64,000 nucleotides of DNA from Winslowiella toletana (GTDB lineage Bacteria > Pseudomonadota > Gammaproteobacteria > Enterobacterales > Enterobacteriaceae): the NCBI RefSeq assembly GCF_032164335.1, contig NZ_CP134152.1, forward strand, positions 1,612,001-1,676,000, given 5' to 3'. Shown here piece by piece: positions 36,521 to 43,894 of this stretch. Every line of letters starts with the position of its first letter. Position 1 is the stretch's first letter. Position numbers and translations under genes: made by a program. The notes under the pieces were generated by a model, which saw nothing but the letters and a program-made list of their open reading frames with translations, searched no databases and was not told the DNA's origin.

Positions 36521-37746
36521 GCGCGCGCGGCCGTCAGCTGAACGGTGCCGATGGTGCGCGCCATAAAGCCTGCTTCGCAATAACAGAGGTAAAACAGCCA
36601 CATACGGCGGAATCGCTCATCGAACTGGCTGTTTTTCAGCTCTGGCCAGGCATGGTCAAATCGCTGACGCCACTCGCGCAGCGTACGCGCGTAATCATTG
36701 CCCATTTCAAATACGTCCTGCACCTGATAGTCACTCACTTCACTGAGCGTCTGTTGCAGCAGGGTGGTTGAGGGTAAAAAACCGCCGGGAAAGATATAGC
36801 GCTGAATAAAGTCGACGCCTCTGGCGTAACTACTGTAGCGCGCCTCGCTGATGGTAATCGCCTGCAATACCAGACGGCCCCCCGGCTTTACCAGCTCCTG
36901 ACAGCGCTGGACAAACAGCGGGATATAGCGACGACCCACGGCTTCAATCATCTCAACTGAAACCAGTTTGTCGTACTGACCTTGTAACGTGCGATAGTCT
37001 TCGCACAGCACCGTCACGCGGTCGCTCAGGCCAGCCTGTTCGATGCGCTGTTTTGCAAACTGATATTGCTCACGCGAAATAGTCGTGGTGGTGACGCGGC
37101 AGCCGTACTCGCGCGCAGCAAATTCCGCCAGCGCGCCCCAGCCGGTGCCGATTTCCAGCAGATGATCGCCGGGGCGCAGTGCCAGTTTGACGCACAGGCG
37201 GCGTAGTTTGGCTTCCTGAGCCTGCTCAAGGTTGCTGCTGGTGTCGCGAAACCACGCGCTGGAGTACTGCATCGAGCGATCGAGAAAGGCGCTGTAAAAA
37301 TCGTTGCCAAGATCATAGTGGGCGGCAATATTGCGTTTTGCCTGGCGCACGCTGTTGCGACGAAAACCGTGGATCAGCTTGTTCAGTGGGGTAGTCAGCC
37401 AGCTCAACCGAGCTTCCATCTTATCCATCACCGCCATATTCAGCGCCAGCGTCTGGATAACCGCCGTGAGATCGGGAGTGTCCCAGTCATCATCCATATA
37501 ACTTTCTGCCGCTGCGATGCTGCCGCCGAGCAGCACCCGGCGATAAGCGCGGGTATGTTTTACCTGCAGTTCTGCCTGCAATGAGGCCTGTGAATCACCA
37601 AAAAACTGCTCGCCAAGGTGCGGATCATAAATGCGCAAGCCGGCACCACGCAGTTGGCTTAACAGAGCGAAAATCACGCGGCGTGAGGCAGAGTGTTTCT
37701 TACCGGGCTTACTGCCGTGCGTGATACTGACTTCTGAAGTGCACAT
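36517..37746 (-). CDS. Cyclopropane-fatty-acid-synthase-like SAM methyltransferase
   Basis: The 409-residue enzyme has an N-terminal helical domain, then the SAM-binding motif LEIGTGWGALAEFAAREYG (residues ~187-205) and VSVEMIEAVGRRY. The C-terminal FYLCYCEAGFMARTIG segment matches the Cfa family active-site region. It methylates or methylenates the double bond of acyl chains in membrane phospholipids. It is not the housekeeping cfa; the operon partners (DUF1365, FAD amine oxidase, SDR) match clusters tied to photo-oxidative stress and, in some alphaproteobacteria, to furan fatty acid synthesis. Confidence 0.88.
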   Translation of the reverse strand: MCTSEVSITHGSKPGKKHSASRRVIFALLSQLRGAGLRIYDPHLGEQFFGDSQASLQAELQVKHTRAYRRVLLGGSIAAAESYMDDDWDTPDLTAVIQTLALNMAVMDKMEARLSWLTTPLNKLIHGFRRNSVRQAKRNIAAHYDLGNDFYSAFLDRSMQYSSAWFRDTSSNLEQAQEAKLRRLCVKLALRPGDHLLEIGTGWGALAEFAAREYGCRVTTTTISREQYQFAKQRIEQAGLSDRVTVLCEDYRTLQGQYDKLVSVEMIEAVGRRYIPLFVQRCQELVKPGGRLVLQAITISEARYSSYARGVDFIQRYIFPGGFLPSTTLLQQTLSEVSDYQVQDVFEMGNDYARTLREWRQRFDHAWPELKNSQFDERFRRMWLFYLCYCEAGFMARTIGTVQLTAARA

Positions 37747-38462
37747 TATTTTTTCTCCGACTTCGGATGGTCATACACTGGCGCACCTTTGCGCCATAAT
37801 TTAAAAGCCTGCCAGTAAATCGCCAGCGCGGTACGCGCAGTCATCAGTGGAAATCGCCATAAATGATAGCGCAGATTTTTGCGGGTCAACGCCTGACGAC
37901 GCAGATGCAGCGTGGCATCGAACTCGCGACCGGCGCGGTGGTTTTCAATATGCACAGAAAGTGACTTTCCCGGCGCGGAGAGCCGCCAGTGATAGATCAT
38001 ATCGATCGGATTAAACGGTGAGACATGAAAGACTTTTTCCGTGGTTTCACTGCCGTCCGGCTTCACGGCATAGGTATGGCGCTCATTCCACGGCGTATTG
38101 CGCACTTCTGCCAGCATCCAGCGCAGCCGATCGCTGGCGTCATACAGATAGTAAAAATTAACCGGGTTAAACGAGCAGCCAAGGTAGCGCAGCTGGCATA
38201 ACAGCATCACCCGGCCGGTAAGGTGTTCACCGGTCAGTTCGGCAATGCGTTGCTGAGCGCGAGTTTTGATATCACCGCCGCCGAGATAATCCTGATGATA
38301 AAACGATGCCGGAGAAAAACGGCCGAGACGGATTCCCAGCTGCGGCAATAGCGGCAGCTCATCGAGATCAATCAGCGGCATATAGATGCTGTAGCTGAAC
38401 TGATGATCGACCGGGGTAAAGCGGCGATGACGCACGTGGCCGCTGTACAGGGCGCTGTTCAT
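37746..38462 (-). CDS. DUF1365 protein
   Basis: The 238-residue protein opens MNSALYSGHVRHRRFTPVDHQFSY, the DUF1365 signature, and contains LCQLRYLGCSFNPVNFYYLYD and AEVRNTPWNERHTYAV. It is predicted cytosolic or membrane-associated. It shares one base with the cfa-like gene and four with the FAD gene. Members accompany Cfa-like enzymes and are proposed to act on the modified fatty acid; no reaction is proven for this protein. Confidence 0.88.
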   Translation of the reverse strand: MNSALYSGHVRHRRFTPVDHQFSYSIYMPLIDLDELPLLPQLGIRLGRFSPASFYHQDYLGGGDIKTRAQQRIAELTGEHLTGRVMLLCQLRYLGCSFNPVNFYYLYDASDRLRWMLAEVRNTPWNERHTYAVKPDGSETTEKVFHVSPFNPIDMIYHWRLSAPGKSLSVHIENHRAGREFDATLHLRRQALTRKNLRYHLWRFPLMTARTALAIYWQAFKLWRKGAPVYDHPKSEKK

Positions 38463-39724
38463 AGCAGCGCGGCCTGTTCCATGGCTGCGACCACATCCAG
38501 CGCGCTGCGAATGCCATCTTCATGAAAACCGTTGTAACTCCACGCGCCACAGAACCAGCTGCGACGCTGGCCATTCAGTACCAGCCGCTGCTGCTGTGCT
38601 GCCAGGCTTTGCGCGCCAAACTGCGGATGTGAGTAGCGGTATCTTCCCAGCACTTTACTTTCATCAATCGGTTGCACCGGATTGAGCGAGACGCAGAACG
38701 TGTGCGGCGCATCGATACCCTGCAAGATATTCATATTGTAAGTGACGCTGGCCCCGGTCAGCGGATTATTCGTTTCACGATCATTAAGCTGATAATTCCA
38801 GCTGGCCCACGCGCGGCGACTTTTCGGCAGCAGGCTGACATCGGTATGCAGCACCACCTCATTGTCGCGGTAGGGCACGCCGCTCAGCATGCTGTGCTCT
38901 TCGGCTGAGGCGTCCTGCAATATTTTCAGCGCCTGATCACTGTGACAGGCGAAAATCACCTGATCAAAGCGCTGCCGGCCGTTGGCGGTTTCCAGCGTAA
39001 CCCCTTGGTCATCACGCCAGACCGCGTGCACCGGGGTGTTGAGATGAAGTTTTAATTTACCGTCGAGCAACGCCATCAGACGGCGAATATACTGACGTGA
39101 GCCGCCTGGAATCACATACCACTGCGGGCGATTAACCACATCCAGTAAGCCGTGATGACTGAAAAATTGCAGGAACAGCGACAGCGGCATATTACGCATT
39201 TCGGCCAGCGAAGTGGACCAGATGGCTGCCCCCATCGGTAGAATATAATGTTGAGCAAAAAATGGGTTGAATCGTTGGCTGGTAAGGAAATCATCCAGCG
39301 TTTGATCTTCATTTTGCTGTTTCAGCCAGCGTTTTCCGCAGCGGTTAAAGCGCAGAATATCGGCAACAAAGCGCAGAAATACCGGGCTGAACAGATTGCG
39401 GCGCTGAGCAAACAGACTGCTGAGTGAGTGGCCGTTATATTCGAGGCCGCTGCGATGATTGCTGACTGAAAAGCTCATTTCGGTGTTCTGACTTTCGATG
39501 CCGAGTTCAGCCAGCAGCGCGAGAAAGCGTGGATATGTACGGTCGTTAAAAACAATAAAGCCCGTGTCGATAGCGTAGTGCTTGCCCTCCAGCTCGACAT
39601 CGACGGTTGCGGTGTGTCCACCCAGCGTCGGTTCGGCTTCGAACAGCTCTACATTGGCACGATTTGCCAGCTTCCAGGCGCAGCTAAGCCCGGCAATACC
39701 GCTGCCGATAATGGCGATGTTCAC
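38459..39724 (-). CDS. FAD-dependent amine-oxidase-like oxidoreductase
   Basis: The 421-residue flavoprotein has an N-terminal Rossmann motif AIIGSGIAGLSCAWKLA and the FAD-associated EAEPTLGGHTATVDVELEG. It ends with WFCGAWSYNGFHEDGIRSALDV, the usual C-terminal FAD motif. In clusters with Cfa-like and DUF1365 genes these proteins act as fatty-acyl desaturases or oxidases. The ATG overlaps the DUF1365 gene by four bases. Confidence 0.87.
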   Translation of the reverse strand: MNIAIIGSGIAGLSCAWKLANRANVELFEAEPTLGGHTATVDVELEGKHYAIDTGFIVFNDRTYPRFLALLAELGIESQNTEMSFSVSNHRSGLEYNGHSLSSLFAQRRNLFSPVFLRFVADILRFNRCGKRWLKQQNEDQTLDDFLTSQRFNPFFAQHYILPMGAAIWSTSLAEMRNMPLSLFLQFFSHHGLLDVVNRPQWYVIPGGSRQYIRRLMALLDGKLKLHLNTPVHAVWRDDQGVTLETANGRQRFDQVIFACHSDQALKILQDASAEEHSMLSGVPYRDNEVVLHTDVSLLPKSRRAWASWNYQLNDRETNNPLTGASVTYNMNILQGIDAPHTFCVSLNPVQPIDESKVLGRYRYSHPQFGAQSLAAQQQRLVLNGQRRSWFCGAWSYNGFHEDGIRSALDVVAAMEQAALL

Positions 39725-39728
39725 AAAA

Positions 39729-40445
39729 TTACCTCGCTATCTGCTGGGTTAACTTCCGCTGCCACGACTGTGGCAAGCGCGAGGTCAGATGCAGAATCAG
39801 GGCAAACAGACGGGGAAATACCACTTCGCGTTTACCGCGAGCCAGGCCACGACGAATAAATTTCGACGCTTGTGCCGCGCTGATTATCATCGGCATGGCG
39901 AAATCATTACGTTTGGTAAGCGGGGTGTCGACGAATCCGGGCAACACCAGCGAGATATGAATTTGTTGACGATTTAAATCTTGTGCCAGACTACGGGCGA
40001 AGTAGGCGAGGGCTGCTTTTGAAGCCCCGTAGGCTTCGGCTCGCGGCAGCGCAACAATACTGGCGGTAGAGCCAACCAGCGCCACGCGGCTACCGGGCGA
40101 CAGCTGCGGCAGCAAAGCATCAAGACAGTTAACTGGCCCGCTGAAGTTTGTGCTCATCACCCGATGGACTTTCTCCGCTTCAACAATACCGTGATTGAGG
40201 TATTCGCAGGTGCCGGCGCAGAGAATCACCAGCTCGGCGCTTTTGCCTGCCAGCGCGGCACGTGTGGCTGCCAGGTCAGTAATATCGAATTCACACAATT
40301 TGATATCAGGTGCCTGTTCATGCAGTTGTTCCAGCTTATTACGGTCGCGGCCACATGCCGTCACCTGCCAGCCTTCCGCGGCGTAATCACGCGCCAGCTG
40401 GGAGCCAATTCCTGAAGTCGCGCCGGTAATCAGAACCCTTTTCAT
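39729..40445 (-). CDS. Short-chain dehydrogenase of the mlrA-lipid operon
   Basis: The 238-residue SDR has the NADP loop TGATSGIGSQLA, an ILCAGTCEY segment replacing the usual NNAG, and the catalytic YGASK. It ends with a short basic membrane-like tail. It overlaps the NTF2-like gene by four bases and is five bases from the FAD gene. A substrate in lipid or ketone metabolism is likely from context only. Confidence 0.87.
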   Translation of the reverse strand: MKRVLITGATSGIGSQLARDYAAEGWQVTACGRDRNKLEQLHEQAPDIKLCEFDITDLAATRAALAGKSAELVILCAGTCEYLNHGIVEAEKVHRVMSTNFSGPVNCLDALLPQLSPGSRVALVGSTASIVALPRAEAYGASKAALAYFARSLAQDLNRQQIHISLVLPGFVDTPLTKRNDFAMPMIISAAQASKFIRRGLARGKREVVFPRLFALILHLTSRLPQSWQRKLTQQIAR

Positions 40446-40885
40446 GGTTTCAGCCTTCTTTTTAATGCACGAATTGCGCTACCCAGCAGCGGTACTTTTT
40501 CATACAGCATTTCGCCGAGATCGTAATAATCGCGCTGGAAGATGACGCGGGCGTCACGAAAAGTCAGATAACTACAGCCTTCCAGCGATTGCGCTGCGCC
40601 TTTTTGTAACGCCGGGTGGGCGTAGTCCATGCGCCACAGCAGCATTGCACCCTGATCGAAAGCGTGTTGATGGGTAATTTCGAAGCGGCAATAACGCAGA
40701 TTTTTCAGCAGTGCAGCAAAATAGTCGGTCAGGGACTGCAGCCCGTGATGCTGGCCGACCGGATCGACCAGCAGGATATCCTGATGATAAATCGTCGCCA
40801 GCTGATTGAGGGGTTGTGACTGCATATCCTGGTAAAATATCACCAGACTATTCAGCGTCGCCTGTTGCTCATGCTGCTGCGTCAT
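40442..40885 (-). CDS. SnoaL/NTF2-like small protein
   Basis: The 147-residue protein has the cone-shaped NTF2-like pattern: YHQDILLVDPVGQHHGLQSLTDYFAAL and CSYLTFRDARVIFQRDYYD. Members of this cluster type have such a protein of unknown catalytic role. The ATG follows the mlrA stop by 12 bases and its end overlaps the SDR by four bases, so it is inside the operon. Confidence 0.83.
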   Translation of the reverse strand: MTQQHEQQATLNSLVIFYQDMQSQPLNQLATIYHQDILLVDPVGQHHGLQSLTDYFAALLKNLRYCRFEITHQHAFDQGAMLLWRMDYAHPALQKGAAQSLEGCSYLTFRDARVIFQRDYYDLGEMLYEKVPLLGSAIRALKRRLKP

Positions 40886-40897
40886 GTTTCAGCTCCT

Positions 40898-41629
40898 TCA
40901 GTTACCGTGCGGCATAATGGAGAACCCTTGCTCCTGCCAGTGCACGATCTGTTCCTGCTGACCGCGGCTCAGTTTTTTTCCGGTCCAGAGGAAAACATAC
41001 TGGCCGGGAAACAGCTCCGGTCGCAGCGTTTCCAGCGGTTCAGCTAACACATCAATGCGCCAGCCCTGCTGTGATAAACGCCAGGCTTCGAGCCATAGAC
41101 GCGTGCGATCTTCGCTGCCCCAGCCAATCAGCAGGGCATCCTTCCCGGCTTTTTTACGCGCTCCGGTCAGGCAGAAAGCAACGTAGTCAATCAGTGCGCC
41201 ATCCAGCAGGCTGCTCATGGCACGTGCGGTGCTCTGCTCCAGACCAAGACGCTGACGTACCGGAATAATCACGTTATCAATCAGCGTGTCCGCCGGATTT
41301 TCCTTGCCCATTGCGGCAATCTTGACGCGTAATTTCGCTGGTCTGACGGTACGCAATACGCCCATCAGTTCATCCTGTAACATTGTCCAGCCGTCGTTAA
41401 GGTGAACTTTTTCACCTTCCAGCAGTGCTTTAACTTTGCCAACCGGCACGCCGCTGTCGACCCAGCGTTTGATTTCGTCAATGCGCTGGATATCCTCGTC
41501 ATCAAACTGACGATGGCCCCCTTCCGAGCGCTGGGGTTTCAGCAAACCGTAGCGACGTTGCCATGCGCGCAAGGTTACCGGATTAATTCCGCAGCGTTCA
41601 GCCACTTCACCGATGCTATATACGGCCAT
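40898..41629 (-). CDS. mlrA: MlrA, MerR-like activator of curli/biofilm genes
   Basis: The 243-residue protein has the same length as E. coli MlrA and begins with the MerR winged helix ([37 protein letters not shown]-type, with [14 protein letters not shown]). The C-terminal B12-binding-like domain lacks an obvious His cofactor ligand. In E. coli MlrA activates csgD, and so curli and cellulose. Here it is the first gene of an operon with seven lipid-modification genes. GAGGAAAAGA precedes the ATG. Confidence 0.93.
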   Translation of the reverse strand: MAVYSIGEVAERCGINPVTLRAWQRRYGLLKPQRSEGGHRQFDDEDIQRIDEIKRWVDSGVPVGKVKALLEGEKVHLNDGWTMLQDELMGVLRTVRPAKLRVKIAAMGKENPADTLIDNVIIPVRQRLGLEQSTARAMSSLLDGALIDYVAFCLTGARKKAGKDALLIGWGSEDRTRLWLEAWRLSQQGWRIDVLAEPLETLRPELFPGQYVFLWTGKKLSRGQQEQIVHWQEQGFSIMPHGN

Positions 41630-41682
41630 TCTTTTCCTCTTTCTGGTACATCTACTTACTAACGTTAGCTCGACTCGTTAAC

Positions 41683-41708
41683 TTGTACAACTATTATTTG
41701 GTTGTACA
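41683..41708. promoter_or_regulatory. Paired TTGTACA half-sites, candidate MlrA operator
   Basis: TTGTACA at 41683-41689 and again at 41702-41708 are separated by 12 bases; the first extends to the palindrome TTGTACAA. A third, weaker TGGTACA lies at 41644-41650. From memory the E. coli MlrA site upstream of csgD also has TTGTACA/TGTACAA half-sites 12 bases apart. The pair lies 54-79 bases upstream of mlrA and so is well placed for autoregulation. Confidence 0.5.
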
Positions 41709-41710
41709 GA

Positions 41711-41740
41711 TTGACCTGAATTGAATTTCAGGTCTATTCT
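41711..41740 (+). promoter_or_regulatory. XRE gene promoter with a palindromic operator in the spacer
   Basis: -35 TTGACC (41711-41716) and -10 TATTCT (41735-41740) are 18 bases apart. The perfect inverted repeat GACCTGAA / TTCAGGTC (41713-41720 and 41727-41734) covers the spacer. This is the usual place for an autoregulatory repressor site and fits the XRE gene downstream. Confidence 0.55.
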
Positions 41741-41771
41741 CATTTGTGAGATTTATTCCCAAATATGAGAA
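41737..41771. repeat. Second inverted repeat before the XRE gene
   Basis: TTCTCAT (41737-41743) and ATGAGAA (41765-41771) are seven-base arms, with an internal CTCA/TGAG pair (41739-41750). It lies between the -10 and the ATG at 41776 and may be a further operator. Confidence 0.4.
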
Positions 41772-41775
41772 AATA

Positions 41776-42339
41776 ATGAATCAGCCAATCAGCACCGAAT
41801 ACCGGCTGGCGCAGCGGCTGGCAGAACTGCGGCTGGCACAAGGCTGGTCACTGGATGAGCTGGCGGAAATTACCGCTATCAGCCGGGCGTCGCTGTCGCG
41901 CATTGAGAGGGCCGAAACCAGCCCGACCGCTTCACTGTTGAATAAACTTTGCGCTGCTTATGGCCTGACAATGTCGCGTCTGCTGAGTGAAGTCGAAGAG
42001 AATGTCGCACAACATCTGCAACCGGCGCAGCAAACGGTGTGGGTTGATGAAGAAAATGGATTTGAGCGGCGGAGTTTATCGCCACCGGCCAGCGGCTACC
42101 GTGCCGAGCTGGTTGAAGGAAAATTGCGAGCGGGCGCACGCATCGAGTACGACATTCCGCCGGTTGCGGGGCTGGAACAGCATATCTGGCTGCTTAATGG
42201 CGTACTTGAGATCGCGATGAACCAGCAGCACTGGCGGTTGACCGCCGGGGATTGCCTGCGTTTTCATCTGTTCGGTCGCTCATCTTTTCACGCGCCGGAA
42301 ACGGCAGCACATTATGCACTGGTGGTATGTCGCCCATGA
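41776..42339 (+). CDS. XRE-family regulator with C-terminal cupin domain
   Basis: About 187 residues. The N-terminal helix-turn-helix is AQRLAELRLAQGWSLDELAEITAISRASLSRIERAETSPT, and the C-terminal part is a small cupin (IPPVAGLEQHIWLLNGVLEIAMNQQHWRLTAGDCLRFH). Cupin regulators of this class usually sense a small ligand and control the neighbouring gene. An in-frame ATG at 41746 lies inside the operator region, so I prefer 41776 with GAGA upstream. It overlaps the acetyltransferase gene by four bases. Confidence 0.83.
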   Translation: MNQPISTEYRLAQRLAELRLAQGWSLDELAEITAISRASLSRIERAETSPTASLLNKLCAAYGLTMSRLLSEVEENVAQHLQPAQQTVWVDEENGFERRSLSPPASGYRAELVEGKLRAGARIEYDIPPVAGLEQHIWLLNGVLEIAMNQQHWRLTAGDCLRFHLFGRSSFHAPETAAHYALVVCRP

Positions 42340-42872
42340 TTGACTATGAAACACTGAGCGCTGAACAGGCGCAGCAGGAACATGCTGCCCTGTGTGAGGT
42401 TTTGAGCGACTGCGTGGCGCAGGGAGCCAGCGTCGGTTTTATCGATGCCACAGATACCGCGCCGATTGCCCGTTTTTGGCAGGATGTGGTTTACAGCATC
42501 GCCTGCGGGGATAAACAGCTGCTGGTGGCCCGACAGCAGGGTAAAATCGTCGCCACCCTTATTGTGGTGCTGGCAATGATGCCTAACGGTGCGCATCGTG
42601 CTGAGATCAGTAAGCTGCTGGTTCATTCCGCTGCGCGGCGGCAGGGCATTGCGCGCCAGCTAATGTTGCAGGCTGAACGAATCGTCATGCAGGCTAGACG
42701 CAGCCTGATGGTGCTGGATACGCGCAGTGGTGACGTGGCGGAACAGCTCTATCTCTCACTGGGCTGGCGAGTGGCGGGTGCAATTCCTTTCTTTGCTCGC
42801 TCGACGGAAGGGGGATTTGATGCGACCACGGTGATGTATAAGTTCCTCGGTCAGTCGCATGACGCAGTGTGA
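42336..42872 (+). CDS. GNAT-family acetyltransferase
   Basis: The 178-residue protein has the acetyl-CoA motif AEISKLLVHSAARRQGIARQLM (R/Q-x-x-G-x-A type) and a typical LSLGWRVAGAIPFF end. The ATG overlaps the XRE stop by four bases (ATGA), with GGTGG about ten bases upstream. It is probably controlled by the XRE-cupin regulator. The acceptor substrate is unknown. Confidence 0.82.
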   Translation: MIDYETLSAEQAQQEHAALCEVLSDCVAQGASVGFIDATDTAPIARFWQDVVYSIACGDKQLLVARQQGKIVATLIVVLAMMPNGAHRAEISKLLVHSAARRQGIARQLMLQAERIVMQARRSLMVLDTRSGDVAEQLYLSLGWRVAGAIPFFARSTEGGFDATTVMYKFLGQSHDAV

Positions 42873-43350
42873 GGCTGTTATAACCGTTGCGCGCGAGCCG
42901 GAAGATTCGGCAGAGGCGCAATTATTGATGGCGCAGCTCTCTGCCATGCTACAGCAGATAACTGGCGACAGTGGTGGCAGCTCATTTAATCCGCATGACC
43001 TGCGGCATCCTCGCGCCTGTTTTGCGGTAGCCCGCGATCACCATGGAGCGACGCTGGGTTGCGGAGCCTTCAGGCCGCTTTCTGCTGAGGTGGCAGAACT
43101 AAAACGGATGTATGCGTCAGCGTCATCGCGCGGAATCGGATCAGCACTTCTGCTATTTCTCGAGAGCGAAGCACGCGGCTGCGGGTATCAACAAATCTGG
43201 CTGGAAACTCGGCGCATCAACCAACGTGCCGTCAGTTTTTATCTGCGTCACGGTTATCAACCCATAGAAAACTATGGGCGTTACGTCGGCAATCATGCGG
43301 CGGTCTGTTTAGGCAAGCGACTAACCGCTTTTCAGGCGTTCAGCCCCTGA
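42859..43350 (+). CDS. Second GNAT-family acetyltransferase
   Basis: The 163-residue protein has AELKRMYASASSRGIGSALLLFLE (motif A) and RRINQRAVSFYLRHGYQPIENYGRY (motif B). It overlaps the first acetyltransferase by 14 bases, completing a three-gene XRE-GNAT-GNAT unit. It is not a duplicate of the first by eye. It converges with, and overlaps by 19 bases, a small membrane protein gene. Confidence 0.82.
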   Translation: MTQCEAVITVAREPEDSAEAQLLMAQLSAMLQQITGDSGGSSFNPHDLRHPRACFAVARDHHGATLGCGAFRPLSAEVAELKRMYASASSRGIGSALLLFLESEARGCGYQQIWLETRRINQRAVSFYLRHGYQPIENYGRYVGNHAAVCLGKRLTAFQAFSP

Positions 43351-43541
43351 ATCAGGGGAGGAAGCAGCTGGGCGAAAAACACTGCGCTGACTACCCACAG
43401 AATAATGCGGGTTTTGGCGTCGCTGATATCGCCCTTGATAGCGCTGACATCGGCTTTGCTGGCGTAGCTGGCTTTAATCACCGCCACGTCGGTTTTTATG
43501 GCCTGTACATCATTTTCGAGTTTTTCTAATCTCGTTTGCAT
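43332..43541 (-). CDS. Small coiled-coil membrane protein
   Basis: The 69-residue protein has an N-terminal heptad region (RLEKLENDVQAIKTDVAVIK), a short acidic/basic segment and a C-terminal membrane helix (RIILWVVSAVFFAQLLPPLI). The layout recalls haemolysin XhlA or phage-lysis accessory proteins, but no phage genes are nearby. GGAGGTGAT is spaced six bases from ATG 43541, the strongest ribosome site in the area. Function unknown. Confidence 0.7.
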   Translation of the reverse strand: MQTRLEKLENDVQAIKTDVAVIKASYASKADVSAIKGDISDAKTRIILWVVSAVFFAQLLPPLIQGLNA

Positions 43542-43597
43542 TGCATCACCTCCGGTGTGATGTTCACCAGAGTCATTAAACGCGCCTCTGGTGATGT
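43542..43597 (-). promoter_or_regulatory. Structured 5' leader of the coiled-coil gene
   Basis: Inverted arms TCACCAGAG / CTCTGGTGA (43564-43572 and 43586-43594) form one stem. Nearer the start, CATCAC and GTGATG flank the SD itself, so a second stem could hide the ribosome site. CATCACC occurs twice upstream of the SD, so alternative pairing is possible. Confidence 0.45.
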
Positions 43598-43894
43598 TGG
43601 TGTGTCTGAGTCTGTTCATAATTTACCCGATATCCTTAAGGTTGTCCTGTTGTTCCGGCGATTTTTTGCACGATATTCATTCCATGTACTTAGAGTGAAG
43701 CACGAGTGACTGGCGATGAAAATTAAAAGCGGCTGAATTTGGAATGCTTCTCGCATATGGTAAACTCAGCGGCAATAAAAGGCCGGACCGGCTCGATTCC
43801 CCGTAGTGCACTGTTGTGTTTTATGATTAATTGTTGTGCATAATATAAGCTACTTCCTTTACAACTTATTGATATAAAACAGAACGAAAACTAA
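43598..43894. other. Intergenic region upstream of dinG
   Basis: No gene is visible. It holds a GCCGG/CCGGC stem (43782-43793) and an AT-rich candidate promoter (CATAAT at 43839-43844, TTGTGT at 43814-43819 with 19-base spacing). No acceptable LexA box was found. Confidence 0.5.

Noticed and set aside
43800-43894. LexA box in front of dinG
   Set aside because: The only ACAG-type half-site (ATAAAACAGA) lacks a CTGT partner at the right distance; only one of four bases matches, so I do not call an SOS box.
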